Below are positions 43,345 through 52,420 of a stretch of 64,000 nt of DNA, piece after piece. The notes under the pieces were generated by a model. That model was not told where the DNA came from, did no database searches, and worked only from the letters and a program-made list of their open reading frames with translations. Position numbers and translations under genes: made by a program. This stretch comes from Flavobacterium stagni. Lineage in GTDB: Bacteria > Bacteroidota > Bacteroidia > Flavobacteriales > Flavobacteriaceae. Every line of letters starts with the position of its first letter. Position 1 is the stretch's first letter. The DNA lies in contig NZ_SBKN01000010.1 of the NCBI RefSeq assembly GCF_004122105.1, positions 1 through 64,000 of the forward strand. Reading direction: 5' to 3'.

Positions 43345-44895
43345 ATGAAGTCTTTTTATCTTTTTTTGTGTTTATCCCTATACGCCATCACTTCGGGACA
43401 AGTTTTGGGTCCGAGTTGGGTAAGTTATCTTCCCGGTACCACGGGTAATCCCAATCTAATGGGTACGCTTTCCACTGTCGATTCCAGTGGCTATAGTTAT
43501 GTTTGTGGAAATACAGGTACGCTCTCCTACTACAATGTAGCGCAAAGTAACCTTACCTTAAAAAAATTTAATTCCTTATTACAAAATGAATACGCTGTAA
43601 ATCTTTTAGGAGATTTGCATGTTTACGCGCTTGTTTCAGATGGCAATAGCTTATATATCGCATTAAATTATATCACCCAACTGGATTATGAGACGTTGCA
43701 TTTAAGTGATACCTCTGGAGAACATCCTGTATTACTAAAATTAGATAGTGACGGGCATTATGTCTGGCATCTTCCGCTTTCGGGTAATAATGTCTTTCGA
43801 TTTAGAGCGCTTACTTTAGACGTCTATAATTCCGTTTATATTGGGTATGACAATTATTTTAATTCGTACATTAAAAAGTTAGACACCAATGGAAATACAC
43901 TTTTTACCATTACCCAAAACAATGTAAAAATGATCAGCAATATCAGCGTGGTCCCTCAAGGGAATATTGCCGTAGCGGGTGGTTGTTCTCAAAGTATTCC
44001 TAATTTCAATGGTACTTCCGCTTCCAATTCACTTTCTTACAGCACCTATATCGCCTACTACAATGCCTCCCAACAACTCCAATGGGTTCATTTTTTTGAA
44101 GACATTACGTGTTCAGATCCTGATGTAGCCATAGACCCTTCGGGCAATGTGTATTTCACTTCCACTTTGTATGATAATTTCCCACTTCTGGGGCAGCCCA
44201 CGGAAGGGCCAGTAGCTGGTTTGGATTTCTTTTTGATCAAATTAAATCCGCAGGGCAATTTGGTTTGGTATCGTGAGGTACCCGGCGCGGGGCAGTTTAA
44301 ACTGGCCAAATCGAAATCGGTGGCCGTGAGTTGGGGACAAAATTACCCGGCCGTCATTTATGTAGCGGGTACAACACGTAATTCCGTGCAATGGTTACCT
44401 GACTTCGCTACAAATCCTGGAAATCAAGATGATATTTTGCTTTTGGCCTATGACTTAAATGGCAATCTAATTCATCACACTATCGGAGGAAGTAGTACGG
44501 GGAACGATCAATTGGACGGCCTTACGATTAACTCGAACAGTTCCTTTGCAACCATCTCAGGAATTACGTTGGGAACAGGTTCGATGCATGGTATGCCATT
44601 AAATCCAAGCACTACCAACTATACGCCTTATATTATTCGTCTTGATCAAGTCTTTTTGAATCAGCACGAGTTTACCACTACTACATGGTCTGTTTCACCC
44701 AATCCAGCACATGAAACGATAACCCTTCGAACCCAAGACTATTTTGGAAAAGGGACACTAACGAATGTATTGGGTCAAAAGATGCGTGATTTTGATATCG
44801 AATCACCCGAAACAGTACTCCATGTAAATGAATTACCGAAAGGCATTTACATAATCACAGTGGGTACCACCTCCAAACGAATCAGTATAAATTAA
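43345..44895 (+). CDS. T9SS type A sorting domain protein, beta-propeller-like, 516 aa
   Basis: Signal peptide (M-K-S-F-Y-L-F-L-C-L-S-L-Y-A-I-T-S-G-Q). The body carries SBBP-type repeats (D-x-S-G-Y-S-Y-V-C-G, L-D-S-D-G-H-Y-V-W, D-P-S-G-N-V-Y-F-T-S, L-N-P-Q-G-N-L-V-W), suggesting a beta propeller. The C-terminal ~70 residues are the T9SS type A signal: S-V-S-P-N-P-A-H-E-T-I-T-L, L-G-Q-K and L-P-K-G-I-Y-I-I-T-V ending K-R-I-S-I-N. Expected to be exported through the T9SS and anchored at the surface. Substrate or binding partner unknown. Confidence 0.88.
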   Translation: MKSFYLFLCLSLYAITSGQVLGPSWVSYLPGTTGNPNLMGTLSTVDSSGYSYVCGNTGTLSYYNVAQSNLTLKKFNSLLQNEYAVNLLGDLHVYALVSDGNSLYIALNYITQLDYETLHLSDTSGEHPVLLKLDSDGHYVWHLPLSGNNVFRFRALTLDVYNSVYIGYDNYFNSYIKKLDTNGNTLFTITQNNVKMISNISVVPQGNIAVAGGCSQSIPNFNGTSASNSLSYSTYIAYYNASQQLQWVHFFEDITCSDPDVAIDPSGNVYFTSTLYDNFPLLGQPTEGPVAGLDFFLIKLNPQGNLVWYREVPGAGQFKLAKSKSVAVSWGQNYPAVIYVAGTTRNSVQWLPDFATNPGNQDDILLLAYDLNGNLIHHTIGGSSTGNDQLDGLTINSNSSFATISGITLGTGSMHGMPLNPSTTNYTPYIIRLDQVFLNQHEFTTTTWSVSPNPAHETITLRTQDYFGKGTLTNVLGQKMRDFDIESPETVLHVNELPKGIYIITVGTTSKRISIN

Positions 44896-44899
44896 TCTA

Positions 44900-45808
44900 T
44901 TATTGAGTAAAGGCTACTGCAATTTTGGCGGCCACTTTTGCATTGTTTTTAATTAAGGCAATGTTGGCTTCCAGGCTTTCTCCTTGGGTATGGTCGGCAA
45001 TGAATTTTAAAATAAATGGGGTTACTTCTTTTCCGCGAATACCTTGTTTTTCAGCAGCGGCTAAAGCGGCTAGAATGTGTTCCTCCACCACTTCCATCGG
45101 CATTTCGTATTCTTGTGGAACTGGGTTGGCAATGAGTACCGAACCGTTTAATCCCAATGCCCATTTGGCTTTCAGCATTTGGGCTAAACCTTCCACCGAA
45201 TCTTCACGCATGGGCGATTGAAAGCCACTTTTGGTAGAATAAAAGCTAGGAAATTCCGATTGCCCGTAAGTAACTACAGGTACGCCAAGTGTTTCCAAAT
45301 ATTCTAGGGTTAGTCCGATATCTAAAATGGATTTCACGCCAGCAGCGACGATGGCAACATTGGTCTGACTCATTTCGGTGAGATCGGCTGAAATATCCAT
45401 GGTGGTTTCTGCACCGCGATGCACACCTCCTATTCCGCCCGTGGCAAAAACGGAAATTCCCGCCATAACTGCAATGCGCATGGTGGTGGCAACAGTAGTA
45501 GCCCCATCCATTTTCTTAGCGATCACATACGGCATATCGCGTAAACTTACTTTCCAAACGCCTTTGGCTTGCGCGAAGTCGTCAATTTCGTCTTCGGTTA
45601 AACCCACCTTACAAAAACCATCACGTATAGCAATGGTGGCTGGTACCGCTCCATGGGCACGTACGACGGCTTCCACGGCTTTGGCAGTAGCTGCATTTTG
45701 GGGCCAAGGCATTCCGTGGGAAATAATGGTGGATTCTAAAGCGACTACAGGATTTCCTGTGGCTAGAGCTTCTTGAACTTCGGGACTGATTTGTAGGTAG
45801 GTATTCAT
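44900..45808 (-). CDS. psuG: Pseudouridine-5'-phosphate glycosidase
   Basis: 302 aa, the usual length. It splits pseudouridine 5'-phosphate into uracil and ribose 5-phosphate in the cytoplasm. Diagnostic blocks: N-P-V-V-A-L-E-S-T-I-I-S-H-G-M-P-W-P, A-T-I-A-I-R-D-G, F-A-T-G-G-I-G-G-V-H-R, G-V-K-S-I-L-D-I (with the Schiff-base lysine) and the S-G-F-x-S-P region. The start codon overlaps the end of the upstream kinase gene by 4 bases, so kinase and glycosidase are coupled and form a complete pseudouridine salvage pathway. Confidence 0.95.
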   Translation of the reverse strand: MNTYLQISPEVQEALATGNPVVALESTIISHGMPWPQNAATAKAVEAVVRAHGAVPATIAIRDGFCKVGLTEDEIDDFAQAKGVWKVSLRDMPYVIAKKMDGATTVATTMRIAVMAGISVFATGGIGGVHRGAETTMDISADLTEMSQTNVAIVAAGVKSILDIGLTLEYLETLGVPVVTYGQSEFPSFYSTKSGFQSPMREDSVEGLAQMLKAKWALGLNGSVLIANPVPQEYEMPMEVVEEHILAALAAAEKQGIRGKEVTPFILKFIADHTQGESLEANIALIKNNAKVAAKIAVAFTQ

Positions 45809-46701
45809 GGATAATAATTTTCTTTTAGTAATTCTAATTGTTGGGGATGCAGTTGGCTGTCAACGGCTCCTTTTTGATGAAGAATATGTAAGGCCAATGC
45901 ATGACCGTATTCTAAACATTCTTGACTATTTTTATGATGATATTGCGCATATAACCAACCCGCTAATGCTGCATCTCCGGCACCTGTGGAGTCTGCCATT
46001 TGAATGGTGGGGACACCCAAATCAACCTGTTCTGAAGTAGTATACAGCGATGATCCCGCACTACCCTTTCGTAACCAAACTGCTTTTACACCACGTTGGA
46101 AGAGGGAATCCAGTCCGCCCAGAGCCTCTAATTCTTCTTCATTGGGAGTGAGTAAGACGACAGGGTTTAAGTTGACTTCCTTTAATTTCACTGCTTTGAG
46201 TACCGATACGGGTTCGATAACCAGTTGCCAATGGTATAGAGCCGCTTGTGTACTCAACCATTGCAAGGTTTCCACTGCTAAATTGGTGTCGGCTACAATA
46301 CAAAAAGCTTGGTGTAAAATATCCATTTTAGTTTCCAAAAAATCGGGGGTAATCAATGCCGTAATTTCATCCTGACAAATGGCTGTAAAGAGTTGTCCAT
46401 TGGGATGATGAAAGGCGATGTATTTACCCGTAGGTTTATCGGAAGAAAGCACATGCGTCAAATCGATACCTGTCGCTTCCAATTGCGAATGAATTTCTTG
46501 ACCAGCAGCATCCGTACCTAAAGCAGTAATCAATTGTATTGGAATTTCCAAAGCTGCCAAATGACGGGCTACATTGGTCATCACACCTCCCACCGATGTT
46601 GTTCCATGGGCTGGATTTGAGGTTTCCAAAAGCATCGTTAACTGACTGAAGTAAACTTCATCCAATAATGCTGCGCCAATACAAAGAATGGGTGGATTCA
46701 T
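45805..46701 (-). CDS. psuK: Pseudouridine kinase (PfkB family)
   Basis: 298 aa sugar kinase of the ribokinase/PfkB family: G-A-A-L-L-D at the N-terminus, S-V-G-G-V-M-T-N-V-A-R-H-L-A substrate loop, and D-S-T-G-A-G-D-A-A-L-A-G signature with the catalytic Asp. In this position, coupled to psuG, the substrate is very likely pseudouridine, phosphorylated at the 5' hydroxyl for the glycosidase to act on. It is the first gene of the minus-strand pair. Confidence 0.9.
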   Translation of the reverse strand: MNPPILCIGAALLDEVYFSQLTMLLETSNPAHGTTSVGGVMTNVARHLAALEIPIQLITALGTDAAGQEIHSQLEATGIDLTHVLSSDKPTGKYIAFHHPNGQLFTAICQDEITALITPDFLETKMDILHQAFCIVADTNLAVETLQWLSTQAALYHWQLVIEPVSVLKAVKLKEVNLNPVVLLTPNEEELEALGGLDSLFQRGVKAVWLRKGSAGSSLYTTSEQVDLGVPTIQMADSTGAGDAALAGWLYAQYHHKNSQECLEYGHALALHILHQKGAVDSQLHPQQLELLKENYYP

Positions 46702-46721
46702 GGGACGAAGATACGAAATTT

Positions 46722-46812
46722 GGTGACTAGTGGTTAGTGACTAGTGACTAGTGACTAGTGATTTGATGTTAGATTTTGGGATTTGAGATTAGGTCCCGAA
46801 ATTTCGGGAGAG
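46722..46812. repeat. GTGACTAGT words and TCCCGAAATTTCGGGA palindrome
   Basis: Four GTGACTAGT-type units at 46725-46761, then GGGATTTGAG words, then a perfect 16-bp palindrome at about 46794-46809. The intergenic region between divergent psuK and gcvT holds no gene. Confidence 0.75.
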
Positions 46813-46941
46813 ATTTGGGATTCGCAACTCTATACTGATCACTGACGACTTATAACTGCTCACTGATACCTGCTCACAGATTTTCTGAAAAATACCTTGT
46901 AATTAAGAAAACACAAGTGAGTTAGATTGTCCTTTATTTCT

Positions 46942-46949
46942 TATTTTTG
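46942..46949 (+). promoter_or_regulatory. -7 promoter box of gcvT
   Basis: TATTTTTG matches the Bacteroidota TAnnTTTG -7 consensus, 23 bases before the gcvT start. No TTG lies at the right distance for a good -33 box. Confidence 0.5.
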
Positions 46950-46972
46950 CGCCACAAACCAACTTTAGTACA

Positions 46973-48055
46973 ATGAAAAATACTGCTTTGACGCACATCC
47001 ACGAGCAATTGGGAGCGAAAATGGTTCCATTTGCGGGATATAATATGCCTGTTCAATACGAAGGGGTGAATATCGAACATGAAACGGTACGTAACGGTGT
47101 AGGCGTTTTTGACGTGTCGCACATGGGTGAATTCCTAATTACGGGTCCGGGCGCTTTGGACTTGATCCAAAGGGTGACTTCAAACGATGCTTCGGTATTG
47201 ACTGTCGGACGTGCGCAATATTCCTGTTTGCCCAACAATGACGGTGGAATTGTAGACGATTTGATCGTGTACCGCATGAAGGAAGAGCAATATTTGTTAG
47301 TCGTAAATGCGTCTAATATTGAAAAAGATTGGAATTGGATTGCATCACACAATACCGACAATGTAGAGATGCGCAATATTTCTGATGACTATTCATTGTT
47401 AGCGATTCAGGGGCCCAAAGCTATTGAAGCGATGCAATCCTTAACTTCTGTAGATTTATCGGCCATCAACTACTATCATTTTGAAGTGGGACCTTTTGCA
47501 GGTATCGAACATGTGATTATTTCAGCAACGGGTTATACGGGTTCCGGTGGTTTTGAAATTTACTGTAAAAACAGTGAAGTGGAACAATTATGGACAAAAG
47601 TATTTGAAGCGGGTGCAGCTTTTGGAATCAAACCCATTGGATTGGCTGCGCGCGATACCTTGCGTTTGGAAATGGGCTTCTGTTTATACGGAAACGACAT
47701 CAACGACAGCACCTCTCCTATTGAAGCCGGATTGGGTTGGATTACCAAATTCACCAAAGAATTTACCAACAGTGCTAATTTAAAAGCCCAAAAAGAAGCG
47801 GGTGTATCACGTAAATTAGTAGGCTTTGAATTAATCGAACGCGGTATTCCAAGACATGATTATGAAATTGTGGATGCTGACGGAAACAACATTGGTATTG
47901 TCACTTCAGGAACGATGGCACCTTCTTTGGGTAAAGGCATCGGAATGGGGTATGTGAAAACAGAATTTGCAGCAGTTGACTCCACCGTTTACATTCAAAT
48001 TCGAAACAACAAAGTAGCCGCTAAGGTGGTGAAAATGCCTTTTTATAAAAAATAA
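46973..48055 (+). CDS. gcvT: Glycine cleavage system T protein (aminomethyltransferase)
   Basis: 360 aa, full length. Moves the methylene group from the aminomethyl-lipoyl H protein to tetrahydrofolate, releasing ammonia. Blocks seen: [41 protein letters not shown], and [17 protein letters not shown] (folate site), with T-S-G-T-M-A-P-S-L near the C-terminus. It stands alone rather than with gcvH/gcvP, the usual situation in flavobacteria. Confidence 0.97.
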   Translation: MKNTALTHIHEQLGAKMVPFAGYNMPVQYEGVNIEHETVRNGVGVFDVSHMGEFLITGPGALDLIQRVTSNDASVLTVGRAQYSCLPNNDGGIVDDLIVYRMKEEQYLLVVNASNIEKDWNWIASHNTDNVEMRNISDDYSLLAIQGPKAIEAMQSLTSVDLSAINYYHFEVGPFAGIEHVIISATGYTGSGGFEIYCKNSEVEQLWTKVFEAGAAFGIKPIGLAARDTLRLEMGFCLYGNDINDSTSPIEAGLGWITKFTKEFTNSANLKAQKEAGVSRKLVGFELIERGIPRHDYEIVDADGNNIGIVTSGTMAPSLGKGIGMGYVKTEFAAVDSTVYIQIRNNKVAAKVVKMPFYKK

Positions 48056-48070
48056 GACGGAACAAGCTAT

Positions 48071-48100
48071 TTGACTTTTCTATTGAAAAGTTTACCTTTG
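48071..48100 (+). promoter_or_regulatory. Promoter of the YebC-family gene
   Basis: TTG at 48071-48073 and TACCTTTG at 48093-48100 with a 19-base spacer: a full match to the Bacteroidota -33/-7 pattern. A transcript would start near 48106, about 37 bases before the ATG. Confidence 0.75.
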
Positions 48101-48142
48101 GCGTCCGAAAAATACATCATTAACAGCTAAATTACCAGAGCA

Positions 48143-48853
48143 ATGGGAAGAGCGTTTGAATTTAGAAAAGCCCGAAAAATGAAACGTTGGTCAGCAATGG
48201 CTAAAACGTTTACCCGAATTGGAAAAGATATTGTTATTGCCGTAAAAGAAGGTGGTCCGAATCCGGAAGCCAATGCACGTTTACGTGCGGTGATGCAAAA
48301 TGCAAAAGCGGCAAACATGCCGAAAGAGAATGTGGAGCGCGCCATTAAAAAAGCATCTGATAAAGATACGGCCAACTATAAAGAAGTTCTGTTTGAAGGC
48401 TATGCACCGCATGGTATCGCCATTTTAATTGAAACAGCTACCGATAACAACAACCGTACTGTGGCAAATATCCGTAGTTATTTCAATAAATGTAACGGTA
48501 CTTTAGGCACACAAGGTTCGGTTGAATTTATGTTTGACCATACGTGTAATTTCCGTATTCCGAATACGGGACAAGATATCGAGGAATTGGAATTGGAAAT
48601 GATTGATTTTGGTGTGGAAGAAATCTTCGCGGATGAAGACGGTATTTTGATGTATGCGCCTTTTGAAAGTTTTGGTTCGATTCAAAAACATTTGGAAGCT
48701 GAAGGTATTGAAATCTTATCTTCTGGCTTTGAACGCATTCCGCAAGTGACCAAAGAATTGACGCCTGAGCAAGTGGCCGATGTGGAAAAACTACTCGAAA
48801 AAATTGAAGAAGATGATGATGTGATGAATGTCTATCATACCATGCAGGAATAA
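48143..48853 (+). CDS. YebC/PmpR/TACO1-family regulatory protein
   Basis: 236 aa. Typical start G-R-A-F-E-F-R-K-A-R-K-M-K-R-W-S-A-M-A-K, then G-G-x-N-P-E-A-N-A-R-L, N-M-P-K-E-N-V-E-R-A-I-K-K-A and the Y-E-G-Y-A-P-H-G-type block (here F-E-G-Y-A-P-H-G). Family members act as transcription factors or as ribosome-associated factors that relieve stalling at proline runs. It has its own promoter and terminator. Confidence 0.93.
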   Translation: MGRAFEFRKARKMKRWSAMAKTFTRIGKDIVIAVKEGGPNPEANARLRAVMQNAKAANMPKENVERAIKKASDKDTANYKEVLFEGYAPHGIAILIETATDNNNRTVANIRSYFNKCNGTLGTQGSVEFMFDHTCNFRIPNTGQDIEELELEMIDFGVEEIFADEDGILMYAPFESFGSIQKHLEAEGIEILSSGFERIPQVTKELTPEQVADVEKLLEKIEEDDDVMNVYHTMQE

Positions 48854-48885
48854 TTTTTTTAAATTATAAATTTTGAAATATTAAT

Positions 48886-48916
48886 AAAAGTCGGCTTTGT
48901 GCTGACTTTTTTATTT
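48886..48916 (+). terminator. Intrinsic terminator after the YebC-family gene
   Basis: AAAAGTCGGC and GCTGACTTTT pair (one G-T wobble) around TTTGT, followed by a T-run. The following ~235 bases before the next gene hold nothing else recognisable. Confidence 0.8.
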
Positions 48917-49151
48917 TCTACTCTTTTTTTTGTAACATTTCTTTTGACCATACGTATAACCAAGGATTTTGAAATTAGTCGATACAGCAAAAGATGAAAT
49001 TTAGGTACTAATACCCTCCTGTTCCTTCAGAAAAGTACAATCCCTATTTCTTGAACACAGTTAACTGGAATTGAATTGTTATTCTTTTTCGATGCATTTG
49101 CTATGCTTTAAAATCTAAACCAACAATTAAAACCTTTAAAAAATTTATACC

Positions 49152-51053
49152 ATGACTATTTTTACGTATTGGTGGGTGATCCTTTTAGTTTTATCACTCG
49201 TTTTGTACAAATTTGTATTACGTGTTTTCTTCGGAATGGTGATTGTCCCAGAAGACAAAATTGGATTAATCACCAAAAAATTCGTGCTTTTTGGAGCCGA
49301 TCGTTCATTACCTGATGGTCGCATTATCGCTACTAAAGGGGAAGCGGGTTTCCAAGCCCAAGCCCTTGCCCCTGGTTTATATTGGGGAAAATGGATTTGG
49401 CAGTACAGCATTGACATGACACCGTTTACCATCATTCCTGAAGGAAAAATTGGATTGGTGCTGAGTAAAGACGGTAAAGAAATTCCGACCGGTCGCATTT
49501 TAGCCCGTAAAGTGGATTGCGACAATTTCCAAGATGCGCGAATGTTCTTGGATAATGGTGGACAAAAAGGACGTCAAACGGCCTTTATCACCAGTGGTTC
49601 GTACCGTATCAACACCTACTTGTTTGAAGTTGTCATCATTGACCAAGTTAAGATTTTTGAAAATATGGTGGGTATTGTGACGGCTTTGGATGGTGAACCC
49701 ATTCCGTTGGGACAAATTGCCGGTAAGTATGTAGATGCCCACAACAACTTCCAAGACTTTGATTCGTTCTTAGAAAATGGTGGTAACCGTGGTTTACAAC
49801 CGCAAGTGATCTTAGCCGGTTCTTATTATATCAATACCTGGGCTATCCAAATTGAACAAACGCCAATGACTGATGTACCAATTGGCCATGTGGGTGTTGT
49901 AATCTCGTACATTGGAGAAGACGGTCAAGATGTTACAGGTGATACTTTCAAACACGGGAATATTGTTTCCAAAGGTCAACGTGGGGTTTGGATGGAACCA
50001 CTGGGTCCAGGGAAATACGCATTGAACAAATACACGACTAAATTGGAATTGGTGCCCACTACCAACTTGGTATTGAACTGGGCGAATGCCCGCAGTGAAT
50101 CCCATGATTTGGATAAAAACTTATCGACAATCACGGTGCGTTCTAAAGACGGTTTCCCCTTCAACTTGGATGTCTCACAAATCATTCACGTTCCAGCCAA
50201 TGAAGCGCCCAAAGTAATTGCGCGTTTTGGTAGTATGACCAACTTGGTTTCACAAGTATTGGAACCAACCATTGGTAACTACTTCCGTAACTCGGCACAA
50301 GACAGTGATGTGATTTCCTTCTTAAGTACGCGTAAGGAACGTCAAGAATCGGCTAAAGTGCATATCAAAGCGGTTTTGGATGAATACAATGTAAATGCTG
50401 TTGACACCTTAATTGGTGATATTACACCCCCTGAATCGTTGATGAAAACGTTGACGGACCGTAAAATTGCAGAAGAAGAGCAAAAAACGTATCAAACCCA
50501 AAAGATGGCGCAAGAACAACGCCAAGGGGTGGAAAAAGAAACGGCCATTGCGGACATGCAAAAAGAAATCGTACGTGCGGCTCAAAGTGTAGAGATTGCA
50601 CAACGTACAGCAGACGCTACAGTGAAAAAAGCCGAAGGGGATGCTACGAGTTTGAAACTGAATGTAAACGCGGAAGCGGAAGCCACCAAAATGCGTGCTC
50701 AAGCGGAAGCCGAAGCGACCAAAGCCCGTGCAGGAGCACAAGCCGAAGCAACCAAATTGAATGCTACTGCAGAAGCTGAACGTATTTCGAAAACCGGTTT
50801 GGCGGAAGCAGAGAAAATTATGGCCATCGGTAAATCGACTGCTGAATCGTATCAGTTGCAAGTAAGTGCAATGGGTGGTGACAACTTTACCCGTTACAAA
50901 ATCACCGAAGAATTGGCCAAAGGAAATGTGAAAATCATTCCTGATGTGTTAATCAACGGTAACAACGGTTCTGAAGGTGGCATCAGTGGTTTGCTTGGCA
51001 TGAAACTCATGGAAATGATGGATGCTGATGCGGAGAAGAAGAAAAAGGAATAG
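49152..51053 (+). CDS. Flotillin-like SPFH/band-7 membrane protein, 633 aa
   Basis: An N-terminal membrane helix (W-W-V-I-L-L-V-L-S-L-V-L-Y-K-F-V-L) is followed by an SPFH domain with repeated modules beginning V-P-E-D-K-I-G-L, I-P-E-G-K-I-G-L and V-P-I-G-H-V-G-V. From ~430 a long coiled coil rich in A-E-A-E-A-T-K-A-R-A-x-A-E repeats, as in flotillins. Known role: scaffold of membrane microdomains. The three degenerate repeats before the canonical SPFH part and the length are unusual compared with ~500-residue flotillins. Monocistronic. Confidence 0.88.
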   Translation: MTIFTYWWVILLVLSLVLYKFVLRVFFGMVIVPEDKIGLITKKFVLFGADRSLPDGRIIATKGEAGFQAQALAPGLYWGKWIWQYSIDMTPFTIIPEGKIGLVLSKDGKEIPTGRILARKVDCDNFQDARMFLDNGGQKGRQTAFITSGSYRINTYLFEVVIIDQVKIFENMVGIVTALDGEPIPLGQIAGKYVDAHNNFQDFDSFLENGGNRGLQPQVILAGSYYINTWAIQIEQTPMTDVPIGHVGVVISYIGEDGQDVTGDTFKHGNIVSKGQRGVWMEPLGPGKYALNKYTTKLELVPTTNLVLNWANARSESHDLDKNLSTITVRSKDGFPFNLDVSQIIHVPANEAPKVIARFGSMTNLVSQVLEPTIGNYFRNSAQDSDVISFLSTRKERQESAKVHIKAVLDEYNVNAVDTLIGDITPPESLMKTLTDRKIAEEEQKTYQTQKMAQEQRQGVEKETAIADMQKEIVRAAQSVEIAQRTADATVKKAEGDATSLKLNVNAEAEATKMRAQAEAEATKARAGAQAEATKLNATAEAERISKTGLAEAEKIMAIGKSTAESYQLQVSAMGGDNFTRYKITEELAKGNVKIIPDVLINGNNGSEGGISGLLGMKLMEMMDADAEKKKKE

Positions 51054-51125
51054 ATTTTAGATGTTAGACGTTGGACTTTAGACGTTGGACGTTGGAATGA
51101 AAGTTTAATTTATTTCATTTAATAT

Positions 51126-51155
51126 AAAAAGCCCCTGTAAATTCAGGGGCTTTTG
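51126..51155. terminator. Shared bidirectional terminator
   Basis: AAAAAGCCCCTG faces CAGGGGCTTTT with T-runs on both strands, placed between the convergent SPFH and proline dehydrogenase genes. It can serve both. Confidence 0.85.
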
Positions 51156-51160
51156 CTTTT

Positions 51161-52333
51161 TTATTTATCCAACTTACGGCGTTGGCGTTCGGTTTTTAAC
51201 AAGTTCAATTCCCGACTCGTTTGTCCGGCAACCGAAGTGTTTTCTTCAGCTCGGCGAATCAAATAGGGCATTACATCACGCACGGGTCCGAAGGGCAAAT
51301 ATTTGGCTACATTATAGCCGTGGGCGGCCAAATTATAACTGATGTTATCACTCATTCCATATAATTGACCAAACCAAATGCGTGAGTCGCTTTTCGCTAG
51401 GCCTCTTGCAGCCATCATTTCCATTAATTTATACGAACTCTCTTCGTTGTGTGTTCCCGCAAAAATCGCCATACGGTCAATATGTTCCATCATATAATCC
51501 ACGGCGGCATTGTAATTATCGTCGGTGGCGGCTTTACTCGGACAAATAGGTGATTGTTGTCCCATTTGTTGGGCGCGGTCATTTTCTTTTTCCATATAAG
51601 CGCCACGTACTAACTTCATTCCGATATAAAATCCATCAGCTTGTGCTCGTTGGTGTAATTGTTTTAAATAGTCTAAACGATCCCAACGGTACATTTGCAA
51701 GGTATTGAAGACAATCGCTTTTTCTTTGTTATAACGGCGCATCATTTCTTCCACCAAATCATCCGCAGCATCTTGCATCCAACTTTCTTCCGCATCAATT
51801 AACAAAGCCACATCTTTGGCATGGGCAGTTTTACAAATGATATCAAAACGTTCACATACTCGATTCCATTCGCTTTGTTCATTCGCTGTCAGTGGATGTT
51901 TTAATCCAACTTTTTCATACAACGCAATACGTCCTAATCCGGTAGGTTTGAAAACTGCAAACGGTATGGCTTGACGTTCTTTAGCAAAGTCAACCGTTTT
52001 TAAGGTCATGTTTAAAGCTGCATCAAATTGAGCTTCTTCTTCTTTGCCTTCTACTGAATAGTCTAATACAGAGGAAACCCCTTTGGTATACATTTTATCC
52101 ACTACCGAAAGGCAATCTACCTCGGTTGTCCCTCCACAAAAATGGTCGAAAACCGTAGCACGAATCAATCCTTCTACCGGTAAATGGGCTTTAATTGCAA
52201 AATTTGTTACTGCTGTACCGATTCGAACTAAGGGTTCGCTAGCAATCATTTTAAATAAAAAATACGCGCGATCGAGTTCGGTATCAGTTTTTAAACTGAA
52301 CGCGACTTCAGTATTGTTAAATATCTTGTCCAT
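51161..52333 (-). CDS. Proline dehydrogenase
   Basis: 390 aa from the ATG at 52333; the frame stays open upstream, but the extra 55 residues lack character and would cover the promoter. A flavin-dependent TIM-barrel enzyme oxidising proline to pyrroline-5-carboxylate. Seen: A-V-F-K-P-T-G-L-G-R, L-L-I-D-A-E-E-S-W-M-Q, T-L-Q-M-Y-R-W-D-R, M-K-L-V-R-G-A-Y-M-E-K-E and the C-terminal P-Y-L-I-R-R-A-E-E-N-T-S-V (R-R-x-x-E-N substrate-binding block). This is the single-domain PRODH form, with no fused P5C dehydrogenase. Confidence 0.95.
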   Translation of the reverse strand: MDKIFNNTEVAFSLKTDTELDRAYFLFKMIASEPLVRIGTAVTNFAIKAHLPVEGLIRATVFDHFCGGTTEVDCLSVVDKMYTKGVSSVLDYSVEGKEEEAQFDAALNMTLKTVDFAKERQAIPFAVFKPTGLGRIALYEKVGLKHPLTANEQSEWNRVCERFDIICKTAHAKDVALLIDAEESWMQDAADDLVEEMMRRYNKEKAIVFNTLQMYRWDRLDYLKQLHQRAQADGFYIGMKLVRGAYMEKENDRAQQMGQQSPICPSKAATDDNYNAAVDYMMEHIDRMAIFAGTHNEESSYKLMEMMAARGLAKSDSRIWFGQLYGMSDNISYNLAAHGYNVAKYLPFGPVRDVMPYLIRRAEENTSVAGQTSRELNLLKTERQRRKLDK

Positions 52334-52351
52334 GGTTTGTTTGAAAGTAGA

Positions 52352-52385
52352 CAAATGTACTAATTGTGAACTGAAATTATAGCAA
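52352..52385 (-). promoter_or_regulatory. Promoter of the proline dehydrogenase gene
   Basis: On the minus strand TACATTTG (52352-52359) is a perfect TAnnTTTG box 18 bases before the chosen ATG; a TTG lies 23 bases upstream of it. This supports the start at 52333. Confidence 0.65.
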
Positions 52386-52394
52386 AAAATGCCG

Positions 52395-52402
52395 TATTTT
52401 TG
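52395..52402 (+). promoter_or_regulatory. -7 box of aroB
   Basis: TATTTTTG matches TAnnTTTG, 18 bases before the ATG at 52421, which would give a very short leader. It supports that ATG over the in-frame TTG at 52400. Confidence 0.6.
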
Positions 52403-52420
52403 GAACCAAAATTGACTATA

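Noticed and set aside
52400..52420. TTG start for aroB at 52400
   Set aside because: It overlaps the -7 promoter box; the ATG at 52421 matches the family start better.
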